From Thalassotalea euphylliae (GTDB taxonomy: Bacteria; Pseudomonadota; Gammaproteobacteria; Enterobacterales; Alteromonadaceae): DNA of 64,000 bases. The stretch is from assembly GCF_003390395.1 (NCBI RefSeq), contig NZ_QUOV01000001.1, positions 3,844,001-3,908,000 on the forward strand, read 5' to 3'. This document shows, in pieces, positions 47,901-56,999 of this stretch. The stretch's first letter is position 1. Every line of letters starts with the position of its first letter. The notes beneath the pieces were generated by a model that did not search any database, was not told the DNA's origin, and worked only from the letters and a program-made list of their open reading frames with translations. Both the position numbers and the translations under genes were made by a program.

Positions 47901-50335
47901 ATGGTCATGTTGTTGAGCAAAAAGGCATTCGCTCAGACGGTTCAATTTTTGACATTGGTATCTCTGTTAGTGATTTTACCTTTGACGATGATCATTTCTA
48001 TACGGGTGCTGTGCGAGATATTACGGTACGCAAAGAAGCGCAACGCGCCCTTGAGCAAGCGAAAAACTCAGCTGTTGAAGCAACCAAAGCGAAAAGTGAT
48101 TTCTTGGCGAATATGAGTCATGAAATTCGCACGCCAATGAACGCGATTATTGGCATGAGCTATTTAACGCTGCAAACCCAGTTAACCGATAAACAGCAAG
48201 ACTATCTCAACAAAATTCACAGTTCAGCAGACGCTTTGCTTGGCATTATTAACGATATTCTCGATTTTTCTAAAATTGAAGCAGGCAAGCTTACGCTAGA
48301 ACAAGTGCCGTTTAATTTAACTGAAACCCTTGATCATGTCGTTGAAGTTATTGCGCTGAAAAGCCAACAAAAAGGCATTGAATTACTGATTGATCTACCA
48401 GCTAATTTACCCACTTGTTTAGTTGGCGATTCACTAAGGCTCGGACAAATTCTAGTTAATTTAGCGACTAACGCCGTTAAGTTTACCGATCACGGTGAGA
48501 TCATCATCAAGGTTGAGGCGATTGAAGAAGCAGATCAAGAACTCACCTTGCAATTCTCTGTCAGTGATACCGGCATAGGTTTGACCGAAGCACATATGCA
48601 AAACCTATTTAAGTCATTTAGCCAAGCCGATGCCTCAACGACGCGCAAATATGGTGGTACTGGGCTAGGGTTGACTATCTGTAAAACGCTCACTGAAATG
48701 ATGGGCGGTAAAATATGGGTAGAAAGTGAATACCAAAAAGGCAGCACCTTTAGCTTCACCGCTCGCTTAGGAAAGGCTGGCCAAGCAATTAGCAATCCGC
48801 AACTGGCAATTGCCGATGCAGCCGACATCAAAATATTGATCGTCGATGACAGTGTTGCTGCTCGTGAGATTTTACACACGATTGCCCAAAGTATTGGCTT
48901 TACCAGTGTTATTGCTGAGTCAGCCGATCATGCATTACAGCAAATTGAAAATGCACAAGCTAAGCAAAGTACGTTTGACATTGTACTTACCGATTGGCGC
49001 ATGCCACACAAAAATGGTTCGACATTGATCAAAGAAATTTTGGCGCTTGGCCTGCCTACGCCACCTAAATTTATTATGCTCACCGCTTATGATCGCGACG
49101 ATATGATCGCCGCATCAAAAGGTTTGCCAATCAGTGCCTATTTAACCAAGCCAATTACCGCTTCAACCCTGCTTGATGCAAATTTAAAAGCGCTAGGGCG
49201 AAGTGATAAAGTGACCCGGCGAAAAAACACCGCCAGGTTAGATGTGAGCTCGACAGAAGCCATTCAAGGCGCCAATATCCTGCTGGTTGAAGACAACGAA
49301 ATTAACCAACAAATTGCTGTTGAGCTACTCGAAATGGCTCATTTCAATGTTGATATCGCTGAAGATGGTCAGCAAGCCGTTACCAAAGTATTTAATAATT
49401 TTGCGAATGAAGAAGCTGAAACACGCTTCGACGCCGTATTGATGGACATTCAAATGCCCGTGATGGATGGTTATCAGGCAACAGCCGAAATACGCGAGCA
49501 AATCAGCGTAGATGAGCTCCCAATAATCGCCATGACCGCTAATGCCATGGCTGGTGATCGCGAACGCTGCTTGCAAGCGGGTATGAACGACCATCTAACA
49601 AAACCAATTTCACCGAATGAGGTGTTTAACACCCTGACTGAATGGATCAGCCCCAAACAACACCTCGGCAAGCCCGCTATTCAAATTGATGAAACAACAA
49701 ACACACAGCATAATTTGCCAGCAATCCCACTGCTAGATATACACACTGCACTTGCGCGTATCGCCGGCAATGTACCTTTATACTTGAGTTTGCTGGATAA
49801 ATTTGTCCACAACCACGGCCAGTCTTTGGTCGCGATTAGTGACTTAATCGAACAAGGTGATAACGAGCAAGCAATCCGTATGGCTCATACGCTAAAAGGT
49901 GTAGCTGCGAGCATAGGGGCTGAGGAGTTTTCAGCGAATGTCGCTAGGCTCGAACAAGCATTAGCAAACGAGCAAAACGCCACACAACTCATCGAGGAAT
50001 TACACCAACAGTTGCTAGCGATTGTCGGCGCCATCAATTCCGTTGAATTCCCAAACGAATTGCGACAAGAAGATAACCAATTAACCACTGAATTGGACAG
50101 CAAAGCATTAGCAAAACTGCATACTCAGTTGTGCAGTGAAATTGCCGACTTTGATGCCGAAGCACAAGAAACATGGCGCGCCATGCGTAAACAGTTGAAT
50201 AGTCATTTAGCACCCGATGTAGATGCTTGCCTTTCCAATGCCTTAAATGAATATGACTTTGAGCAGGCAGAGCAGTATTTACCTGCTATCGAACAAACTA
50301 TTGGCTCGTTAAACACTGCTGATCTTAAAGGCTAA
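44921..50335 (+). CDS. Hybrid sensor histidine kinase: SBP, Cache-like, PAS, HisKA, HATPase, two REC, Hpt
   Basis: An 1,804-residue phosphorelay sensor. In order: N-terminal hydrophobic segments; a periplasmic bacterial solute-binding domain type 3 (about 255-480); membrane helices near 501-523 and 543-566; a large extracytoplasmic Cache-like region; a helix near 875-900; PAS; HisKA with His1067 in NMSHEIRTP; HATPase ([17 protein letters not shown]); REC1 with Asp1358 (LTDWRMP); REC2 with Asp1509 (LMDIQMP); and Hpt with His1683 minus 27, i.e. His1656, in MAHTLKG. An ATG 81 bp upstream is open, but AAGGAAG before 44921 decides this start. The ligand is probably an amino acid or similar small solute. 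Confidence 0.87.
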   Translation: MFYSFTAILFTGFCYLLSLVVRPISARQASFARIGGLNNRNFLLADFANKQTRISWGLGKKNSFKVQRLKPNTLLITCFIISFIVFSMNNTVHAEQAFTEHAVPEQTAASSNLDAHQIRKLTEELKYLDEVLTASVLTYIFTGEPKWLERYQAHEPKLNALLEALATNRNSANADFINQIDTANKRLLATETIAIKLSQQGQRDQAMKLLSDDIYLNSKERYINATSALLSSLKSHAQHRPLPKIIHTPGPIELSSTEQAWLESNTITVGVEHWPPIIFERANGEIGGVAGGLLTQISKRTGLKFEIVSGQWNELLQQVQQGNIDLLPDTYVTESRAKFGLFSQPYYQMQEKLFVLKANKHLRTLEDIQNSTVAIPKGYTSIEQLKARFPDVTVLETESIDDSINAVINGQADALLDAEVVVKSRIKSAKLTSLVMIDEHVIPPESLHFFIAKQNPELLNIINKGLETINVDSLVSANKDLLDASDVTKIQKLTQSSQTEIYYLAAGLVVVLILFGLGISMVLSTSNEEKLAERFGSKRFQHTLLIGLVGLAIILVSLAFVIINNAENKINQVLSYNMTNIMSSTHNRLTNWVDGEFSTLNELVKEPELINTVEQLLLVRREATALNNAQAQQALGQFINERLPNMAQQGYFIISPDMINLASSEEGQIGIQNLASRAHRQLFNSVLAGDSKFIPPITSQAGSNQALDLATSEQTQLIFAVPIYDNDAHIIAILAATSAPDEQFSRIFSTGFVGKSGQSYAFNSQGQLLSQIRFENQLKTLGLVAADQSAILNMRLSNPGKNLLKHSFTPEEQANWPLTAMADSATRGFTNTNLEGYNGFLGVKVVGSWLWDDKLNIGIAAEVDFDETVEILVVFRYTILGIICVALALIFGCTLFTLKLGTRATQALTRSHTELECIVAERTRELQSSIDRTRTIISNASDAIIIVDDQGIIDSFGPSAEQMFGYSKEEMIGQPLKLLMEKPFNQIERSAMANGHVVEQKGIRSDGSIFDIGISVSDFTFDDDHFYTGAVRDITVRKEAQRALEQAKNSAVEATKAKSDFLANMSHEIRTPMNAIIGMSYLTLQTQLTDKQQDYLNKIHSSADALLGIINDILDFSKIEAGKLTLEQVPFNLTETLDHVVEVIALKSQQKGIELLIDLPANLPTCLVGDSLRLGQILVNLATNAVKFTDHGEIIIKVEAIEEADQELTLQFSVSDTGIGLTEAHMQNLFKSFSQADASTTRKYGGTGLGLTICKTLTEMMGGKIWVESEYQKGSTFSFTARLGKAGQAISNPQLAIADAADIKILIVDDSVAAREILHTIAQSIGFTSVIAESADHALQQIENAQAKQSTFDIVLTDWRMPHKNGSTLIKEILALGLPTPPKFIMLTAYDRDDMIAASKGLPISAYLTKPITASTLLDANLKALGRSDKVTRRKNTARLDVSSTEAIQGANILLVEDNEINQQIAVELLEMAHFNVDIAEDGQQAVTKVFNNFANEEAETRFDAVLMDIQMPVMDGYQATAEIREQISVDELPIIAMTANAMAGDRERCLQAGMNDHLTKPISPNEVFNTLTEWISPKQHLGKPAIQIDETTNTQHNLPAIPLLDIHTALARIAGNVPLYLSLLDKFVHNHGQSLVAISDLIEQGDNEQAIRMAHTLKGVAASIGAEEFSANVARLEQALANEQNATQLIEELHQQLLAIVGAINSVEFPNELRQEDNQLTTELDSKALAKLHTQLCSEIADFDAEAQETWRAMRKQLNSHLAPDVDACLSNALNEYDFEQAEQYLPAIEQTIGSLNTADLKG

Positions 50336-50384
50336 CGTCAGAGGCTAACGTTAGAGGCTTAAATTAAAGGCTAACTCCAGACTA

Positions 50385-50409
50385 AAAGCGCTTTAGCCAT
50401 AAAGCGCTT
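50385..50409 (+). terminator. Hairpin after the hybrid kinase gene
   Basis: AAGCGCTTT, loop AGCCAT, AAAGCGCTT: 9-bp perfect stem 49 bp past the stop codon; no good T tract, so a weak terminator call. Confidence 0.45.
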
Positions 50410-50474
50410 CACTCAGCTTTCTGCCTATGAGACTCAAACTACAAATAATGCGGCTAACAAGAGGCTAACCCTCG

Positions 50475-50542
50475 TAATTGGCTAGTCCTCTTAACTGGTT
50501 AATTCTCTTAGCTGGCTGATCTTCTTAATTGGCTATTCTTAG
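50475..50542. repeat. 17-bp imperfect tandem repeat, four copies
   Basis: Units at 50475, 50492, 50509 and 50526 follow TAAcTGGcTaaTCcTCT with two to five changes each. It lies in the non-coding gap between the kinase and the choice-of-anchor-I gene. No spacer sequence separates the units, so it is not a CRISPR. Just upstream the phrase AGAGGCTAACGT is also repeated (50340-50360). Confidence 0.65.
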
Positions 50543-50613
50543 AAAGTAGAGCACATCTAAATCACGGATTAATCACCACACTTTCGTCGTTCACTTATAG
50601 ACTAATAATTACA

Positions 50614-50719
50614 CCATCACAGCTCATTCATAGCTTTGTCATAGCTCGGTAATAGCCTAGTCATGCGACCGTAACAGCATAGTCACGACAATGTCACCGC
50701 ATGGTCACAAATTTGTCAG
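50614..50719 (+). promoter_or_regulatory. Array of ten PhoB-like half-sites (Pho boxes)
   Basis: Ten 7-bp units resembling the PhoB half-site CTGTCAT/C follow one another, each separated by exactly 4 bp, an 11-bp period: CCATCAC, CATTCAT, TTGTCAT, CGGTAAT, TAGTCAT, CCGTAAC, TAGTCAC, ATGTCAC, TGGTCAC, TTGTCAG. A single Pho box normally has two such units. The array ends about 100 bp before the ATG at 50821, with a weak -10 (TAGCGT at 50730) at the usual 10-bp distance. Activation under phosphate starvation is the natural reading. Confidence 0.8.
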
Positions 50720-50820
50720 ATTGGCACTCTAGCGTATTGGCTTGAAAATTAAGCAGCTCCTTAAAATACAAAAACAATACCTACAAAACTATACCGACAA
50801 GACAATACGGAAATCTGACA

Positions 50821-52629
50821 ATGCATAACAAACAGAAACTTAATCTAAAAGCTTCGCTACTTAGCACAGCACTATTATTAGCACTAACTGGCTGTGACGG
50901 CGACGACGGTGCAACAGGCGCAAATGGTCCGCAAGGTGCTCAAGGCCCTGGAGGTCAAGATGGTACAAATGGCCAAGATGCGCCAACACGCATAAGCACA
51001 AAGCTAGTGGCTCGCGGCGTTCTTAACGCTGAATCACCAGAGGGAGCCGCTGAAATCGTTCAATATCATCAGGCAAGCGGCATGATTTACGCCATTAATA
51101 GCTCTGGCGATACCGCAACTGTTGAACTCCTCGATTTAAATGGTGCTGATCCAGCTGCATTAACAGCTGATGCTGAAGGTGTTATCAACAATACCAATTT
51201 GACCATCGCCACGACATTATCGTTATCAGAAAATACCCCAGGTGATGCCAACAGCATCAGCATTTCACAATCATTAAATCTACTCGCTGTTGCCATGGCA
51301 GCAGACGAAGTGGACAAAAACGGTTACATTGCATTTTACGATATTAGCGGCGCTGCACCGAGCTTTGTTAAAAATGTCGAAGTCGGCGTACTACCTGATA
51401 TGGTGACTTTTATTCCTGATGGCAGCAAAGTCGTTGTCGCCAATGAGGGTGAACCAAGTGGCGATTACACCACCGATCCTGAAGGTTCAATTTCAATCAT
51501 CAATATTGCTGATGGCGTTGTTAGCGACACTTCAGTTTCACTAACATTTACAAGTTTTAATAGCCAGCAAGCCATGCTGGAAAGCCAAGGGATGATGTTC
51601 CCTAACCCAAGTGGCCGCACTATCAATGGTCAACTGATTAACACCACAGTGGCGATGGATTTAGAGCCAGAATACGTTGCCGTGAGCAATGACTCGAAAA
51701 CCGCCTTTGTTAGCTTGCAAGAAAACAATGGCCTTGTCATTGTCGATTTAGACGCCATGGAAATTAGTGGTATTACCGGCCTAGGTTTTAAAGACTGGAG
51801 CCAGTTATTGCTTGATGCCTCTGACAAAGATGGCGGCGTCAACTTTAAACAGTACAACAATCTATACGGCATGTACCAACCAGACACTATCGCCAGTTTC
51901 GAGTGGAACGGCGCAACATTTGTCGTTACCGCTAATGAAGGTGATGGCCGTGAATATTTCTTTGATGTTGCCGACGAAGCTGCTTGCAGTGCCGCAGGTG
52001 GCCTAGATTACGACGAGGATGATGGCTGTTTAAGCTATACCGATGAATCACGCGCTGAAGACTTAAGCTTGGATGCCAACGCGTTTGCTGACATCAATAA
52101 TGACGATAACGATTTAGGACGTTTAAAAGTCAGTATCGAGCGCGGAGATACCGACAATGATGGTGACTTTGAGCAGTTATTTACCTATGGCGCTCGTTCA
52201 TTTTCAATTTGGGATGCACAAGGTAATTTGGTATTCGACTCGGGTGACGACATGGAGCGCATTACTGCCGCTATTTATGGTCCAGCCTTTAACAATGAAG
52301 AAGATGAAAACGAAGGTGACACGCGCTCTGATGCGAAAGGCCCTGAGCCGGAAGCATTAGCCGTTGGTAAAGTGGGTGACCGCACCCTTGCATTTATCGG
52401 TTTAGAGCGCATGGGCGGCGTTATGGTTTACGATGTTACCAACCCATTTAATGTGACTTTTGTTGATTACTTCAACAATCGAGGTGTCATAGAAGGGGCA
52501 GATATTACCGGAGATCTTGCGCCAGAGGGGATGGCATTTATCCCAGCAACCGATAGTGCGCCGGCAAAGCTTATTGTTGGCCATGAAATTTCTGGTTCCG
52601 TCAGTGTATGGGAGATTACCGAACAGTAA
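50821..52629 (+). CDS. Choice-of-anchor-I family lipoprotein, probably Pho-regulated
   Basis: A 602-residue envelope protein. The lipobox is ALTGC, followed by a collagen-like run of G-x-y triplets (GATGANGPQGAQGPGGQDG). The rest is a beta-propeller-like choice-of-anchor-I domain (IYAINSSGDTATVELLDL, FIPDGSKVVVANEGEPSGDY, AFVSLQENNGLVIVDLDAME), with a Ca-binding-type DTDNDGDF loop. Family members are often annotated alkaline phosphatase, but no PhoA/PhoX catalytic motif is visible here. The ten-unit Pho array upstream supports a phosphate-related role. Confidence 0.8.
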   Translation: MHNKQKLNLKASLLSTALLLALTGCDGDDGATGANGPQGAQGPGGQDGTNGQDAPTRISTKLVARGVLNAESPEGAAEIVQYHQASGMIYAINSSGDTATVELLDLNGADPAALTADAEGVINNTNLTIATTLSLSENTPGDANSISISQSLNLLAVAMAADEVDKNGYIAFYDISGAAPSFVKNVEVGVLPDMVTFIPDGSKVVVANEGEPSGDYTTDPEGSISIINIADGVVSDTSVSLTFTSFNSQQAMLESQGMMFPNPSGRTINGQLINTTVAMDLEPEYVAVSNDSKTAFVSLQENNGLVIVDLDAMEISGITGLGFKDWSQLLLDASDKDGGVNFKQYNNLYGMYQPDTIASFEWNGATFVVTANEGDGREYFFDVADEAACSAAGGLDYDEDDGCLSYTDESRAEDLSLDANAFADINNDDNDLGRLKVSIERGDTDNDGDFEQLFTYGARSFSIWDAQGNLVFDSGDDMERITAAIYGPAFNNEEDENEGDTRSDAKGPEPEALAVGKVGDRTLAFIGLERMGGVMVYDVTNPFNVTFVDYFNNRGVIEGADITGDLAPEGMAFIPATDSAPAKLIVGHEISGSVSVWEITEQ

Positions 52630-52742
52630 TACCTGCGGAGTAAAATACGATTACTTTCTGTCTATAAATACTTTCGAGCCACAAAATCGGCTAACATCAA
52701 GTGAATTGATTATAAACTTGGTGGTACCTTTAAGGTATAAGC

Positions 52743-53330
52743 TTGCCAGTGGCTCGTTATTTTTATGCACTCGACCTTTGCTCAGCTGATCGCCAAGCGT
52801 TAGTGGCGGTTCAACAAAGCCTCATGCCAACTTTGGCAAAATCAGTAACAGCATCAGCCAAGCAACATAAATTACCTCGTCTAACCAAACCTGAAAACCT
52901 GCATTTAACACTTACCTTCCTCGGTCAAGCATCAGAGGCACAGCTCTCAGCAATAAATAAAGCGGCAAGACAAGCAGCCAATATCGTTGCAAGTGAAACA
53001 CAGCTATCATTCCAGCTCATTGCAGATCATCTGGCAGTTTTTCCCAATGCTAAGGTGCTTTATGTTGGCCTTGCCCATACACCGCATTGGCTGCAATACC
53101 TTGAACAAGCATTAGCTAAAACAGCAGAAGATAACGATATAAAACTCGTTGAACGAGCTTTCACACCACATATTACTCTGAGTCGAAAAGTAAGCTTTTT
53201 ACCCAGCGAGATAAGTTCAACACTTTCGCCTCCCCTCACGCTAAACATTACCAGTTTTAGCTTGTATCGCTCAGATTCCACTACAAACGGGGTTTGCTAC
53301 CAAGCCATAGAGCGCTTTAGCTTAACTTGA
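52743..53330 (+). CDS. thpR: RNA 2',3'-cyclic phosphodiesterase ThpR
   Basis: A 195-residue 2H-phosphoesterase. The two HxTx motifs are HLTLTFLG and HITLSRK, about 110 residues apart, forming the symmetric active site that opens 2',3'-cyclic phosphates (the family was first named for 2'-5' RNA ligase activity). RYFYALDL at the N-terminus and the internal VFPNAKVLYVGL are family-typical. No ATG is present; TTG at 52743 with AAGG upstream is chosen, GTG at 52749 is the alternative. Confidence 0.88.
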   Translation: MPVARYFYALDLCSADRQALVAVQQSLMPTLAKSVTASAKQHKLPRLTKPENLHLTLTFLGQASEAQLSAINKAARQAANIVASETQLSFQLIADHLAVFPNAKVLYVGLAHTPHWLQYLEQALAKTAEDNDIKLVERAFTPHITLSRKVSFLPSEISSTLSPPLTLNITSFSLYRSDSTTNGVCYQAIERFSLT

Positions 53331-53493
53331 TCTCTTTATGTTGAGAGCCCATTATAAAACCAACTGCACCAACCAGTTAACCTTATGATTTTTAATAAAT
53401 ATAAAAACTTGTAACTTGAAAAAAATGTGCTTACTTGGCAAACCGAGTAAAGCCTGTTACTTGTATGTTCCGGCAAAAAATGGATTCGGTATG

Positions 53494-53907
53494 ATGAATA
53501 GGCAGCTCCATTCTCATTATGACATCACCAAAAAAGATAATATTTTGTTGGTCGATGCCAAACGCATCTTCGATGAAGATAGTATTGAGCAATATCATCA
53601 AGACATGCTCGATTTGACCTTGGAAATGAAGCACCAACCTTGGGCATCATTAATTTGCTATGAAGGCAGTGGTGTTTTTACGCCAGAAGTTGAACAGCAC
53701 ATTATCGACATCACTAAATTTCGTGTTAAGAACAATATGGTGGCCAACGCGACAGTGCTGCTCAATACCGCACATGCCGATATTCAACAAATGCAGCTAC
53801 GTCGTATCTACAATAGCTGCCAACTACCATTCTTTGTTTTTAGCGACAGAGACAGTGCCGAGGCTTGGCTACAAGACTACTTGAAGGAACAAACGCAAGT
53901 CGTCTAA
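53494..53907 (+). CDS. STAS-like (SpoIIAA-type) fold protein, unknown role
   Basis: About 137 residues with an alternating strand/helix pattern: NILLVDAKRIFDEDSIEQYH, WASLICYEGSGVFTPEVEQH, ATVLLNTAHADIQQM, FFVFSDRDSAEAWL. This fits small cytoplasmic STAS/SpoIIAA-like proteins found in Alteromonadales and Pseudomonas relatives with no established function. The frame extends to a TTG at 53416, but the extra 26 residues are not family-like; ATG at 53494 (or 53491) is preferred. Confidence 0.65.
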   Translation: MNRQLHSHYDITKKDNILLVDAKRIFDEDSIEQYHQDMLDLTLEMKHQPWASLICYEGSGVFTPEVEQHIIDITKFRVKNNMVANATVLLNTAHADIQQMQLRRIYNSCQLPFFVFSDRDSAEAWLQDYLKEQTQVV

Positions 53908-53957
53908 CTCATCATTACTACCTCACTACCATCTCTTAGAAAATTGTAGTTAGTTCA

Positions 53958-53994
53958 AAAAAATAGGCTAGACATCACAATGATGTCTAGCCTA
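53958..53994 (-). terminator. Strong terminator of pepB
   Basis: A perfect 14-bp stem (TAGGCTAGACATCA / TGATGTCTAGCCTA, loop of 3) is followed on the minus strand by TTTTTTT, 72 bp past the pepB stop codon. Confidence 0.9.
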
Positions 53995-54065
53995 CATATG
54001 GCTTTCAAAAGCTCATATATTTCGGCTGCAATTGAGCCTAAATCGATTGGGCCTTAATCAAAATG

Positions 54066-55349
54066 CTAACGTATCAGCGTCGCAATGGTCTCAATGGAAA
54101 TACCGGTTGCACCAACTGCCCAGCATTCATTCGCCTTACCGTTATATGCCGCTGCAATATCAAAGTGCAACCAGCCTTTACCCTGATTTGGCACAAAGCG
54201 ACTCAAAAAGCCTGCTGCATTACTTGCACCGCCAGGGCCACCGCCAGGGATAGGACGACTATTGGCGGTATCGGCAAATGCAGACGGACATTTACTTTGA
54301 TGCCATTGCTCAAGTGGCAATTGCCAAATTGGCTCATTCACTTGTTTCGCCGCTGCTATTGCTTGATCTGCCGCTTGCTGATCTAAGGCAAATAACGCGG
54401 TGTAATCACCACCGGTTGCACTAACCGCAGCTCCCGTTAACGTTGCTGCATCAATGATAAGTGGCGCACCAGTCTCGCCGGCCGCTAACAGGCCATCTGC
54501 TAGCACAATTCGCCCTTCGGCATCTGTATTTGCAACTTCCATGGTTACGCCGTTTTTGTAGCGAATCACATCGCCAAGTTTATAAGCATGACCACTGATC
54601 ATGTTTTCTGCGCAGCACAAAAATAGCTTTACTCGCTTTTCTAAACCACTTTCAATCGCTAGTGCTAATGCGCCCGCAACAACGGCTGCACCGCCCATGT
54701 CGCATTTCATGTCGAACATGCCAGCGTTCGATTTAATAGAATAGCCACCGCTATCAAAAGTGATCCCTTTGCCTACTAGACAAGCAGCAACAGGAGCGTT
54801 TGCATCTCCGCTTGGGTTGTAATCAACTTCTAATAAGCACGGCGGATTGATACTCGCTTTACCAACGTTGTATATGCCGAGCCAACCCTGTTCAACTAAC
54901 GCTTCGCCCGATGTCACTACAGTCGTGATTTTGTCACCCGCGAGCTGTGATAGGTAATTAATCGTTTTTTCTGCAATTGACGCTGGGTATAGCTCTGCAG
55001 GTGTTTGATTGGTTAAGTCTCTCGCCCATGCATAAACCGCGAGCTTTTTCGTAAGCTCTACTTGTTGATCACCACAAAAATCAACACTGGTAAGCTTACC
55101 AACACTGGTAAAACCAAGCGCAACCGACCACTGTTGTTCGGCCGACCAGTTGTCGCCCACAAAGTTAATATGTTTAACACCTAAACCATCAACTTTACGG
55201 CCTGCTCGTTGCAAATCACGCAATGGATATAAACTGTCAGGCTCAACGTAGATATGAATTTGCTCATCAATTATTTGAACTAGGTTGTTGCTTTGCCAGC
55301 CTGTTGAAGGGGCTTCATTGGAAAGAAAAATAGAAGTTGTGGTCGTCAT
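54066..55349 (-). CDS. pepB: Aminopeptidase B, M17 family
   Basis: A 427-residue cytosolic two-metal leucyl aminopeptidase; length equals E. coli PepB. The C-terminal catalytic domain shows GKGITFDSGGYSIK, MKCDMGGAA, and the signature NTDAEGRIVLADGL, giving the metal-binding Lys, Asp and Glu residues. The N-terminal domain (RAGRKVDGLGVKHI) also follows PepB rather than PepA. It releases N-terminal residues from short peptides. ATG at 55349 has GAGG at 7 nt; the upstream ATG at 55370 would add seven residues and is less likely. Confidence 0.93.
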   Translation of the reverse strand: MTTTTSIFLSNEAPSTGWQSNNLVQIIDEQIHIYVEPDSLYPLRDLQRAGRKVDGLGVKHINFVGDNWSAEQQWSVALGFTSVGKLTSVDFCGDQQVELTKKLAVYAWARDLTNQTPAELYPASIAEKTINYLSQLAGDKITTVVTSGEALVEQGWLGIYNVGKASINPPCLLEVDYNPSGDANAPVAACLVGKGITFDSGGYSIKSNAGMFDMKCDMGGAAVVAGALALAIESGLEKRVKLFLCCAENMISGHAYKLGDVIRYKNGVTMEVANTDAEGRIVLADGLLAAGETGAPLIIDAATLTGAAVSATGGDYTALFALDQQAADQAIAAAKQVNEPIWQLPLEQWHQSKCPSAFADTANSRPIPGGGPGGASNAAGFLSRFVPNQGKGWLHFDIAAAYNGKANECWAVGATGISIETIATLIR

Positions 55350-55526
55350 TACTAACCTCAAAAATGTCATTGTTATTACAATATTATATTCTGAAAATGA
55401 AGAGTATTGGCGAATTGGGCGTTAATTATTGATTAGCACACGATAACTTAGTGTTAAGAGATAAAAACACTTCCTCAATGCTAACTGAGGTATCTAATGG
55501 CTTAAAAAGCCAACCTAAAACAAAAA

Positions 55527-56303
55527 CTAGTGTTCAGCTAGCACAGCAGCTCTAGCTGCAGCCAAGTCGCGCCAAAAGCCATCAACTTGTATTTGATGCG
55601 CTTGATAAAACTGTTTACTAACAGGGATATGTACATATTTATCAATTAAGGCTTCGCCAGCCGCTTCCACCTGCTGCTCTAAGCTAAGCCTAGCAAGTGC
55701 ATGCTGCCCTGACGCCTGTTCCACCACATAGGCATCAAGCCGCCCTGCCGCAACCATTTTTAAGCCATTGTCCAAGCTGTAATCATAAGCCGATAGCAGC
55801 TTCATGTCGGCCAACATCTGATAGGCAACATACTCCCGAGGCGCACTAATGCCATGCCCTGCTTGCCGTTGATATTCACTTAGACGAAAAGGTTGATCTT
55901 TTTTGACAAAAAATGGGTAACGAAGGCGCATCAAATACAAGGCTGGTTTATCTTGCTCTGCTCCTTTGGGAAACACCATCAAGTCAGCGCGCTCAGCGTT
56001 GTAAATAACGGCCATAGCGGCATCTACGCGATTATCGATAAGCTTAGCTAAACAACGCGCCCAGCTTTTACGTTGGATTTCAATCACTAAACTATTGTTC
56101 GCGGCACTCCTGCGAACAAGCTCAATCACTTTGCCATCGGATCGCATGCTATTGTCTTTATCGAAATAGGGGATATAAAGTTGATCGTCAATACAGACAC
56201 GCATACTTGTTGGTTGCGCATGGCTGGGTAACGTAGTTAAAAGCAGTAAAACTATGGAAAAGCAGAGGGGATAAAATAAAGTACCAATGATGTTCGTTAT
56301 CAC
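55527..56303 (-). CDS. Periplasmic solute-binding protein, family 3
   Basis: A 258-residue exported protein: signal peptide (LCFSIVLLLLTTLPSHAQ), then a type-II periplasmic binding fold (MRVCIDDQLYIPYFDKDN, GKVIELVRRSA, LIDNRVDAAMAVIYNAERAD). No permease genes lie alongside, so it may serve a sensor or an unlinked transporter. Its domain type is the same as the sensor part of the hybrid kinase at 44.9 kb. Start is GTG with a perfect GGAGG upstream. Confidence 0.75.
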   Translation of the reverse strand: MITNIIGTLFYPLCFSIVLLLLTTLPSHAQPTSMRVCIDDQLYIPYFDKDNSMRSDGKVIELVRRSAANNSLVIEIQRKSWARCLAKLIDNRVDAAMAVIYNAERADLMVFPKGAEQDKPALYLMRLRYPFFVKKDQPFRLSEYQRQAGHGISAPREYVAYQMLADMKLLSAYDYSLDNGLKMVAAGRLDAYVVEQASGQHALARLSLEQQVEAAGEALIDKYVHIPVSKQFYQAHQIQVDGFWRDLAAARAAVLAEH

Positions 56304-56399
56304 TCTATACCTCCCATTTTGTCCGCTTGCTGATTAGCTATTTTGTTGTATGAGCTTTTTATTTACTGCCTTATCCGTAAAGACTTTGATAAATAGACA

Positions 56400-56996
56400 C
56401 TAACGCTTAGGTTGTTTTTTTAATGCTGCACGAGCACTGGCAATACCTTGTTTCGCAAATTCCGCCATTTGTTCAGCGCTGTGTTTGGGTAAGGCTTTTG
56501 ACGCATCAAACCAAACTAACTCAGGGGGCTTAGTTTGTTCTTCGTGCTGACCAAGCACTGCTTGAATAAACTCAGGTACACTTGGTGGAAACTTCCCCCC
56601 TTGCGTGCGGAAAAAGTTAAGTGCATTTCTTAAATTCGACTCATCAATACGATCACGAATACTGTACAAACCTTTGGTAAGCTCAGCTTTGTAGCGATTA
56701 GTTTTCTCGGTATCTCTCAAGCCAGAAAACTGGTACATACCGTCAATTGCTTCAACCACCTTGTTGATTTTGATCTGTAAATCGGTAGGTACATCGGCAC
56801 TACCACGCTGAGCTAAGTTATGATTAGCATTGCCTTGCTGTTGGTATTGCTGCCTAAAATCAGACATCGCCGAAGACATATTTTGCGGCGACTTAGTCTG
56901 TAGCGAATAGTTTTGTAGCGAACTGCCTTGCGAAGGGTAGTTTGGTCTTAACGTTTGTTGCGTATTTTGTTTGTTTTGTATAGTGCGCTTATTCAT
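56400..56996 (-). CDS. Replication protein P-like (helicase-loader-like) protein
   Basis: A 198-residue protein. The first 70 residues are Gln/Asn-rich and probably disordered; the remainder is helical (YQFSGLRDTEKTNRYKAELT, NLRNALNFFRTQGG). KFPPSVPEFIQAVLG resembles the F-L-P-S-P-x-x-F-x-x-W segment of phage lambda P-type helicase-loader proteins. AAGGGTTATAGTCA precedes the ATG, with just 3 bp between it and the partner gene's stop codon. The function is inferred only from weak pattern similarity and the pairing with an O-like gene. Confidence 0.5.
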   Translation of the reverse strand: MNKRTIQNKQNTQQTLRPNYPSQGSSLQNYSLQTKSPQNMSSAMSDFRQQYQQQGNANHNLAQRGSADVPTDLQIKINKVVEAIDGMYQFSGLRDTEKTNRYKAELTKGLYSIRDRIDESNLRNALNFFRTQGGKFPPSVPEFIQAVLGQHEEQTKPPELVWFDASKALPKHSAEQMAEFAKQGIASARAALKKQPKR

Positions 56997-56999
56997 TGA

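Noticed and set aside
50475..50542. Regular repeat as a CRISPR array
   Set aside because: Units abut without spacers, are imperfect and only four; no cas gene is present.
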